NCBI RefSeq assembly: GCF_900110955.1
Contig: NZ_FOFR01000004.1
Location: 71,290 to 135,289, forward strand
Length of the DNA: 64,000 bases
Reading direction: 5' to 3'
Source: Lentzea xinjiangensis
GTDB lineage: Bacteria > Actinomycetota > Actinomycetes > Mycobacteriales > Pseudonocardiaceae
The translations under genes were made by a program, and so were the position numbers. The notes below the pieces were generated by a model. It had not been told where the DNA came from. It ran no database searches and worked only from the letters and a program-made list of their open reading frames with translations. This document shows, piece after piece, positions 58,331 through 64,000 of the stretch. Positions within the stretch are counted from its first letter, which is position 1; every line of letters starts with the position of its first letter.

Positions 58331-59887
58331 TTGCCCAGGTACTCGTTCCTCACCCTCGGCGTGGTGGCACTTCTGACGACGGGCGCGGCCGCGTCCGCGG
58401 ACCCTCCCGACCCGCTCACCGCGTTCTACGCCCAGCCCGTCGCGTGGGCGCCGTGCCAGGGAAAGCTCACCCAGCTCGAGTGCGCCACGCTCGTCGCGCC
58501 GCTCGACTACACCAGGCCCGCTGGCGACCGGATCACCCTCACGATCAGCCGCAAGAGGGCGGCGGCGCCCGAGCGCCGGCGCGGCGTGCTGTTCACCAAC
58601 CCGGGCGGACCCGGCGGCTCCGGGCTCGGCCTGCCGCAGTTCCTCGCGAGGTCCGAGCTCGGGCAGGTCTACGACCTGATCGGCATCGACCCGCGGGGCG
58701 TCGGCCGCTCGACGGCGCTGAACTGCCGCACCGCGCCCGCCATCGCCGCGCCGGAGTCCCGGCCGGGCGACGGCGAGTTCGCCCGGTGGGCGGCGGAGGC
58801 GCGCGCCGCCGAGGAGGCCTGCCAGCAGTCCGCCGGGGGGATCCGGCAGTTCATCAACACCCCCAACACCGCGCGCGACATGGACGTCGTGCGGGCCGTG
58901 CTGGGCGAGGCGAAGATCAACTACTTGGGCTACTCCTACGGCACGTACCTGGGCGCGGTGTACGGGACGTTGTTCCCGCACCGGCTCGACCGCAGCGTGC
59001 TCGACTCGGCCGTGCACCCGGAGTGGGTCTGGCACGAGCAGTTCCGCCAGCAGGCCGTCGCCTACCGGCACGGCGCCGAGGCGTGGGCGTCGTGGGTGGC
59101 GGAGCGCAGCGAGAAGTTCGGGCTGGGCAAGTCGCGCGACGAGGTGATGGCCGAGGTCGAGAAGGTCGCCGCGAAGCTGCACACCACGCCGATCGGCGAG
59201 CACGACCGGTCCTCCTTCGACGGCGCGGTCGGCGTGGGCGCGCGCTACCGCCCGCTGTGGTCGGACCTCGCGACGATCGTGACCAAGCTGAGGTCGGGTG
59301 ACCAGCCGGCGACCGCCGAGGCCGCCGCGGCGGGGCAGCTGCTCGCGAAGACCGGGCTGCAGGAGCTGCGGTCGGGCGTGTTCGACACGGTCACCTGCGA
59401 GGCGGACTGGCCGACCGACCTGCACGTCTACTACGAGGACATGCGGATCTTCCGCGAGCGCTACCCGTACGGCTTCGGCATCGTCAGGGCCGCCCCGATG
59501 ACGTGCACGTTCCGGTCGTTCACCCCGCCGGAGGCGCCGGTCAGGATCGCGCGCGACGGCTACCCGGTCGGGATCGTCGTGCAGTCGGAGGGTGACACGC
59601 AGACCCAGTACGCGAGCGGACCCGCGATGGCGGCGCGGCTCGGCCACAACCTGATCACCGTCGTGGACGAGGGCAAGCACGGCCTCTACAACGGCGGCAA
59701 CTCCTGCGTGGACCGGAAGGTCAACCGGTACCTGATCGACGGGGCGCTGCCGGGCAGCAGCACCCAGTGCGCGGGCGACCCGCGGCCGGAGGTGCCGCAG
59801 GACGGTCAGGCGGGTGCGCCGCCCGCGTTGTCGCAGGGCCGGATCGAGGGCTACCTGGCCGGGCGCGGGCTCTCCGCCCAGACGTAG
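58331..59887 (+). CDS. Secreted alpha/beta-hydrolase, S33 tripeptidyl-aminopeptidase-like
   Basis: 518 aa, TTG start with CGCGGAGG upstream. Signal peptide MPRYSFLTLGVVALLTTGAA, cut near ASA-DPP. Oxyanion motif TNPGGPGGSGLG (~90), GIDPRGVGRS (~115), nucleophile in YLGYSYGTYLGAVYG (Ser ~205), and a C-terminal TAP-like domain where VVQSEGDTQTQY holds the Asp and GKHGLYNGGNSC the His. Releases N-terminal peptides outside the cell. Close relatives are SlpD/SlpE of Streptomyces. A strong hairpin follows. Confidence 0.9.
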   Translation: MPRYSFLTLGVVALLTTGAAASADPPDPLTAFYAQPVAWAPCQGKLTQLECATLVAPLDYTRPAGDRITLTISRKRAAAPERRRGVLFTNPGGPGGSGLGLPQFLARSELGQVYDLIGIDPRGVGRSTALNCRTAPAIAAPESRPGDGEFARWAAEARAAEEACQQSAGGIRQFINTPNTARDMDVVRAVLGEAKINYLGYSYGTYLGAVYGTLFPHRLDRSVLDSAVHPEWVWHEQFRQQAVAYRHGAEAWASWVAERSEKFGLGKSRDEVMAEVEKVAAKLHTTPIGEHDRSSFDGAVGVGARYRPLWSDLATIVTKLRSGDQPATAEAAAAGQLLAKTGLQELRSGVFDTVTCEADWPTDLHVYYEDMRIFRERYPYGFGIVRAAPMTCTFRSFTPPEAPVRIARDGYPVGIVVQSEGDTQTQYASGPAMAARLGHNLITVVDEGKHGLYNGGNSCVDRKVNRYLIDGALPGSSTQCAGDPRPEVPQDGQAGAPPALSQGRIEGYLAGRGLSAQT

Positions 59888-59906
59888 CGGGTCGGGGGAG
59901 AAACGT

Positions 59907-59942
59907 GGAAGCGCCCGCCACGGAGCGTGGCGGGCGCTTCCC
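59907..59942 (+). terminator. Perfect 14-bp terminator hairpin
   Basis: Arms 59907-59920 and 59928-59942 (GGAAGCGCCCGCCA) with a 7-nt loop, 20 bases past the peptidase stop. Confidence 0.82.
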
Positions 59943-60107
59943 TCTCCCCGGTCCCCACCGGTAGTTCCACTGTGTACTGCCAGGGGACAAAAATCCACGT
60001 CAGCCACCCTTTCGTGTCACGGTGTCGCGATTGCCGGGCGGTGTGATCCACGAAACGATCAACCGGTCGGATCTTCACTCACCGCAACTTCGTTCGAGGA
60101 GGGCCCC

Positions 60108-60881
60108 GTGGGCTCCCAAATCACCGAGGGCCTGGGCCAGGCGTGGGCGATGGTCGCCACGTTCGTGCCGAAGCTGCTCGGTTTCCTGCTCGTCCTGCTG
60201 ATCGGCTGGTTCATCGCCAAGGCCCTCGCCAAGGGCGTCCGGTTCCTGCTCAAGCGCGTCGGCTTCGAGAAGCTCGTCGACAGGTCCGGCCTGAACAGCG
60301 CGATGAAGCAGTCGTCGATGGACGCGAGCGGCCTGATCGCCAAGATCGTGTACTACTTCGTGCTGCTCATCGCGTTGCAGCTCGCGTTCGGCGTCTTCGG
60401 CGCCTCGAACCCGGTCAGCACGCTGCTGAACGAGGTCATCGCCTACCTGCCGCGCATCGTCGTGGCCGTGGTGCTGGTGATCGTCGCGTCGGCGATCGGC
60501 ACGGCGCTGAAGGGCCTCGTGACCGGTGCGCTGGGCCAGCGCTCGTACACGCGGATCCTGGGCAACATCACCTACGGCTTCGTGATGGCGCTCGGCGTCA
60601 TCGCGGCCCTCAACCAGCTCGGCATCGCGGTCTCGGTGACCATGCCGGTGCTGATCGCCGTGCTCGCCACCGTCGCCGGCGTGGTCGTCATCGGTGTGGG
60701 TGGCGGCCTGGTCCGGCCGATGCAGGCGCGCTGGGAGGGCTGGCTGAACCGCGTGCAGGACGAGGCGGCGGCCGCGCAGTCGCCGACGCCTCGCGCCTCG
60801 CAGGAGACGCCGGCGGGCATGAGCGCACGGGCCGGTGACCCCCCGACCACGCCGGTGAGCCTGCCGAAGACCGAGCTGTAG
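60108..60881 (+). CDS. MscS-type TM-helix membrane protein
   Basis: 257 aa, GTG start after GAGGAGGGCCCC. Two helix-repeat units, each with a Gly-rich TM segment: FVPKLLGFLLVLLIGWFIAK (~20-40), LIAKIVYYFVLLIALQLAFG (~75-95), YLPRIVVAVVLVIVASAIGT (~115-135), GFVMALGVIAALNQLGI (~160) and PVLIAVLATVAGVVVIGVGG (~180-200). This is the conserved TM-helix repeat family without the MscS beta domain. Ion-channel function is not proven. Soluble Pro/Ala-rich tail. Followed by a hairpin at 60907-60947. Confidence 0.82.
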   Translation: MGSQITEGLGQAWAMVATFVPKLLGFLLVLLIGWFIAKALAKGVRFLLKRVGFEKLVDRSGLNSAMKQSSMDASGLIAKIVYYFVLLIALQLAFGVFGASNPVSTLLNEVIAYLPRIVVAVVLVIVASAIGTALKGLVTGALGQRSYTRILGNITYGFVMALGVIAALNQLGIAVSVTMPVLIAVLATVAGVVVIGVGGGLVRPMQARWEGWLNRVQDEAAAAQSPTPRASQETPAGMSARAGDPPTTPVSLPKTEL

Positions 60882-60906
60882 TTCCGGGAAGCACGTCCCA
60901 GCCCGT

Positions 60907-60947
60907 GGAAGGGGCCCGGCGCAAACATCGCGCGCAGGGCCCCTTCC
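60907..60947 (+). terminator. 11-bp inverted repeat after the TM-helix gene
   Basis: Arms 60907-60917 (GGAAGGGGCCC) and 60937-60947, loop 19 nt with inner GCGC complementarity, 26 bases past the stop. Confidence 0.75.
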
Positions 60948-61034
60948 TCGTGTTCTGACGGTTCTCCAGTTCCGGTCCACCGCGCGCACCCAGCCTCGTA
61001 CCCACCCGAACTGTTCCGTCGCGGTGGAGGACCT

Positions 61035-62078
61035 ATGAAAGCCCTAGTGCTGTCGCCGGGCGTGCGCCCGGCCGGACACTCCCTGCCCAGGTACGTCGTT
61101 CCCATCGCCAACAAGCCGGTGCTCGAGTACGCCGTGGAGAACCTGCGGGACGTCGGGATCACCGAGATCGGCATCGTCGTCGGCGAGGGCGGCCGGGAGA
61201 TCTCCGAGCTGTTCGGCGACGGCGCCCACCTCGGTGTGTCGCTCACCTACCTCCGGCAGGACGCGGCGCTGGGCCTCGCGCACTGCGTGCGGATCGCCCG
61301 GCCGTTCCTCGGTGACGACGACTTCGTGCTGTACCTGGGGGACAACGTGCTGGCCGAGGGCATCGGCCAGATCGCGGACGAGTTCGCGCGGCTGCGCCCG
61401 TCCGCGCAGGTGCTCGTGGACAAGGTGGCGGACCCGAGCCGGTACGGCGTCGCGGAGGTGGACGAGAACTCGCGCGTGACGCGGCTGGTCGAGCACCCGC
61501 GGGAGCCGCGCAGCGACCTCGCGATGATCGGCGTCTACTTCTTCACGCCCGCGATCCACCCCGCCGTGGACGCGATCGAGCCGTCGTGGCGCGGCGAGTT
61601 CGAGATCACCGACGCGTTGCAGTGGCTCGTCACCAACGAACGCGACGTGCGGGCGCGGATCTACTCGGGGTTCTGGAAGGACACCGGGGAGGTCGAGGAC
61701 GTGCTGGAGTGCAACCGCGAGCTGCTGATGGGGCTGCGGACCGACATCCAGGGCGTCGTCGACGCCGAGTCGCGGCTGATCGGCGAGGTCGTGGTCGAGG
61801 AGGGCGCGCGCGTGGTGCGGTCGTGCATCGTCGGCCCCGCGATCATCGGCGCCGGGACGCTGGTGGAGGAGTCCATCGTCGGGCCGTACACGTCGATCGG
61901 CGCGGACTGCCGGATCACGGAGTCCGGGGTGGCCGACTCGATCGTGCTGAACGAGGCGTCCGTGCACAACGTGTCCGGGATCGAGACGTCGCTGATCGGG
62001 CGCCGGGCCAGGGTCGGGTCGGCGCGCCAGCACCGGCTGGTCGTCGGTGACGGCGCGCACGTCGACGTGGCCGCCTAG
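61035..62078 (+). CDS. Glucose-1-phosphate thymidylyltransferase-like protein with a damaged signature
   Basis: 347 aa, long RmlA/StrD form with a C-terminal left-handed beta-helix-like region (VVVEEGARVVRSCIVG, EESIVGPYTSIGADCRI). The family core is present: PIANKPVLEYAVENLRDVGI, FVLYLGDNVL, GEFEITDALQWL, FWKDTGEVEDVLECN. But the N-terminal nucleotide-binding signature, normally GGxGTRLxPxTxxxPK, reads SPGVRPAGHSLPRYVVP: the GxGT part is missing four residues and the catalytic Lys is Arg. So dTDP-glucose synthesis is doubtful. No other sugar genes are nearby. Confidence 0.8.
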   Translation: MKALVLSPGVRPAGHSLPRYVVPIANKPVLEYAVENLRDVGITEIGIVVGEGGREISELFGDGAHLGVSLTYLRQDAALGLAHCVRIARPFLGDDDFVLYLGDNVLAEGIGQIADEFARLRPSAQVLVDKVADPSRYGVAEVDENSRVTRLVEHPREPRSDLAMIGVYFFTPAIHPAVDAIEPSWRGEFEITDALQWLVTNERDVRARIYSGFWKDTGEVEDVLECNRELLMGLRTDIQGVVDAESRLIGEVVVEEGARVVRSCIVGPAIIGAGTLVEESIVGPYTSIGADCRITESGVADSIVLNEASVHNVSGIETSLIGRRARVGSARQHRLVVGDGAHVDVAA

Positions 62079-63118
62079 AACCGGCCGAGCCAGTCCTGAA
62101 GGCGGTCGCACTCCTGCGCGACCGCCTTCTGCCTGCTGCGGGGCAGTGGGGCGAGGTGGTCGACGGTGATCGTGCGCTCCTTGGTGACGGCCCACGTCGC
62201 GGCGACGTAGCCGTCGACGAGGACCGTGGGCTTGCCGCCGATGACGACGCCGAGCCGGTCGTCCGCGATGACCCGGCGCCGGTCGGCGTGGGCGAGCAGG
62301 ACGTTGTCGAACTCGGGCAGCAGCCGCACGGGCAGCGGAGTGTCCTGGTCGGGGCGCGGGGCGTCGGGCAGGTCGAACAGCTCCCGGCCCGCCTCGTCGC
62401 GGAAGGTCAGCAACCGCGGCCGCAGTGCCTCGAACACCTCACCGAGCTTGGTCAGGCCGGACCACTGCTGCGCGTCCATGACCGCCGCCGGGCCGAACGC
62501 CCCGAGGTAGCGCAGGACCAGTTCGGTCTTCGGCGTGGCCCGCGGCGACTCGCCCAGCCAGCTCTCGGCGGTCGTGCAGACGGCCCGGCCGCTGCGGTGC
62601 CACAGGCCCCGCGGCGGGAGCTGGACGAGCGGGAGCTTGTTGCGCAGGACGTTGCCGAGGACCGTGTGCTCGTGGCCGGGCCAGCGCTGCCCGAGCTGCC
62701 TGCCGGCGTCCGCGGTGCCCTGCGGGGTGTCCTCGAGGATCTTGCGGCCCGCCTCGGCGACCTCGTCCAAGTCGAGGCCCCGCAGGCGTGTCGCGAACGG
62801 CCCGCTCCGCAGTTCGCGGTCGAGCTTGAGCTGGGTGTGGGGCCTGAGCCCGAGGGCGTCCCGCGCGCTCACCAGGTGGATCGTGCCGCGCATGAGCAGG
62901 ATGCGGACGGCCTGCCTGCCGGTGAGGAGGTCCTCGAGCTCCTGCGGCCGGAAGTCGCGGACGCGGCTCCAGAGGCCGATGTACGGGGACTTCGGTTCCT
63001 GCGCCTGGATGCCGACGAGGTGCTCGATGGTGGCGAGCGCGCTCCCGGTGGCGCGCTCGCGCAGCATCTGGCGTTCGATCAGCGCTCGGTTGAGCTGGTT
63101 CAGGTTCAGGGTCCCCAT
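62075..63118 (-). CDS. AlkZ/HTH_42-family winged-helix protein
   Basis: 347 aa. The family has tandem winged helices and includes DNA glycosylases such as AlkZ (interstrand-crosslink unhooking), whose catalytic QxQ motif corresponds to VGIQAQEPKSPYIGLWSRV near residue 35-53. Further landmarks are RGTIHLVSARDAL, PPRGLWHRSG and LLPEFDNVLLAHADRRRV. Glycosylase activity is likely but the lesion is unknown. The stop overlaps the convergent nucleotidyltransferase-like gene by 4 bp. Confidence 0.87.
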   Translation of the reverse strand: MGTLNLNQLNRALIERQMLRERATGSALATIEHLVGIQAQEPKSPYIGLWSRVRDFRPQELEDLLTGRQAVRILLMRGTIHLVSARDALGLRPHTQLKLDRELRSGPFATRLRGLDLDEVAEAGRKILEDTPQGTADAGRQLGQRWPGHEHTVLGNVLRNKLPLVQLPPRGLWHRSGRAVCTTAESWLGESPRATPKTELVLRYLGAFGPAAVMDAQQWSGLTKLGEVFEALRPRLLTFRDEAGRELFDLPDAPRPDQDTPLPVRLLPEFDNVLLAHADRRRVIADDRLGVVIGGKPTVLVDGYVAATWAVTKERTITVDHLAPLPRSRQKAVAQECDRLQDWLGRF

Positions 63119-63127
63119 CGGGACAGG

Positions 63128-64000
63128 TTAGAACCTGATGAACGCGAACCCGGTGCCTTCTGGACGTTCGCCGTCGTGGACGACCAGCAGGTTGAGCTTG
63201 CCGAGGACGATGTCGGCGCCGTCGGAGTGCTCGACGTCCTTGATCCTGAAGTCCCGGAGGGGCGACATGTCGGCCTTGCGGTAGGCCACGAACCGCGAGT
63301 CGCCCTGGCTCGACGCGAGCAGCACGTCACCGGCGATGGCGAGCCCCTCGGCGTCGGCCTCGAGCCACTGGCCGCCGAAGCCGGGGTTCGGGCCGTCGGC
63401 CACGCACTCCTCCGTCTCCGGGTCGTACTTCTGCGGCGCGCCGAACGTGCGGACCTTGTCGACGAGCTGCGGCCGGCCGAAGCCGCCCGCGCGCAACGGG
63501 ATGCGCCAGATGCCGACGTCCTCCTGCGCCGCGTACAGGGTGCTCGTCCGCTCGTCGATCACCATGCCCTCGACCTGGGGGCCCTCGCCCGGCTCGCCGC
63601 AGACCGTCCAGCTCCGGCCGTCCGGGAGGGTGAAGGTGCTCGGGAGGTCCAGAGTGGACACCTTCCTGGTGTCGTAGGTCCTGCCCGGCACGACGTGCAG
63701 CAGGGCGATGCTCGTCTCGTTGCGGCGGCTGGTGACGACGACGTCCCTGCCGTCGAGGCGTCCCGCGGCCAGGCCGTAGGCGGTGTGCTGGTCGTCGACC
63801 TCGGCCTCGGTCTTCGAGAACACCGGCGCCGTCGCGGGGTTCGTGACGTCCCTCACCCCGCGTTCGTCCACTTGGAACACCCGGATGCGGTCGCGGCCGC
63901 GGTCGCTCACGAACGCGAGGTCGCCCAGGACGTCGACGTTGTTGTAGCGGCCGGGCTTCGCGTCCGGCGTCGGCGGCAGCGGTGCGGGTTGGACGCCGAT
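63128..64000 (-). CDS. Beta-propeller phytase-like protein, 5' end outside the window
   Basis: At least 290 residues; the frame continues past the right edge. Segments typical of 3-phytase-type beta-propellers: PGRYNNVDVLGDLAFVSDRG, QVEGMVIDERTSTLYAAQED, VGIWRIPL, DAEGLAIAGDVLLASSQGDS and HSDGADIV near the end. Calcium-dependent hydrolysis of phytate is expected outside the cell, with a signal peptide presumably encoded beyond the window. It lies 9 bp after the start of the AlkZ-like gene on the same strand, so the two may be co-transcribed. Confidence 0.82.
   Translation of the reverse strand: MGVQPAPLPPTPDAKPGRYNNVDVLGDLAFVSDRGRDRIRVFQVDERGVRDVTNPATAPVFSKTEAEVDDQHTAYGLAAGRLDGRDVVVTSRRNETSIALLHVVPGRTYDTRKVSTLDLPSTFTLPDGRSWTVCGEPGEGPQVEGMVIDERTSTLYAAQEDVGIWRIPLRAGGFGRPQLVDKVRTFGAPQKYDPETEECVADGPNPGFGGQWLEADAEGLAIAGDVLLASSQGDSRFVAYRKADMSPLRDFRIKDVEHSDGADIVLGKLNLLVVHDGERPEGTGFAFIRF

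Overview
The window is high-GC actinobacterial DNA (roughly 70% G+C by eye, NNC/NNG codon endings). A WhiB-like protein, SARP and NB-ARC/LuxR regulators, DUF5753, DUF574 and DUF3145 proteins, a fasR-fabD-fabH-acpP-fabF locus and a ramCSAB-type lanthipeptide locus together suggest a filamentous actinomycete. My guess is Pseudonocardiales, but the genus cannot be fixed from the sequence alone.

Region 1 (1-9258) is the right-hand part of an integrated element that looks like an actinomycete integrative and conjugative element (AICE). A leftward, translationally coupled block encodes an excisionase-like protein, a WhiB-like protein, a small membrane protein, a DUF2637/Spd-like membrane protein and an FtsK/TraB-like DNA translocase. 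Just after the translocase stop codon lies a cluster of GTGACGGGT repeats that looks like a clt (transfer origin). Two HTH regulators, a Nudix protein reminiscent of the pSAM2 Pif immunity factor, and a lower-GC unknown membrane-anchored gene follow. The element ends in a 47-bp 3' fragment of a CAU-anticodon tRNA gene, the likely attR. No integrase, Rep gene or intact tRNA is visible, so the other end lies left of the window.

Region 2 (9262-24150) is chromosomal and rich in regulators: TetR/SDR with two palindromic operators, AraC/MFS, exonuclease III, an HNH protein, two HTH-less TPR paralogues, a STAS/ATPase-like protein, an NB-ARC-LuxR regulator and an AfsR-like SARP whose 3' end is duplicated.

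Region 3 (24175-31555) holds a leftward ABC-F / cytochrome P450 / ferredoxin operon preceded by a 10-codon leader peptide and a hairpin (a probable ribosome-mediated attenuator). Divergent from it are a bacterial nitric oxide synthase and the pntAA-pntAB-pntB transhydrogenase operon.

Region 4 (31521-45863) is mostly housekeeping and accessory: a PAS-GGDEF-degenerate EAL protein, a DUF574 methyltransferase, MFS/MarR, two crcB genes, a HelD-type RNA-polymerase-associated ATPase, MarR and TetR regulators, a flavoprotein disulfide reductase, a VOC protein and DUF3145.

Region 5 (45893-52140) is a class III lanthipeptide locus in the order LanKC, precursor, ABC, ABC, matching the SapB (ramCSAB) arrangement. 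The 55-residue precursor was not in the supplied gene calls and was found by reading the sequence. Its core carries two Ser-x2-Ser-xn-Cys labionin motifs after a run of eight glycines.

Region 6 (53388-58209) is the type II fatty-acid synthase locus with its PucR-type regulator. Region 7 (58331-64000) has a secreted S33-type peptidase, a TM-helix protein, a nucleotidyltransferase-like protein with a damaged signature motif, an AlkZ-like winged-helix protein and the 3' part of a beta-propeller phytase gene.
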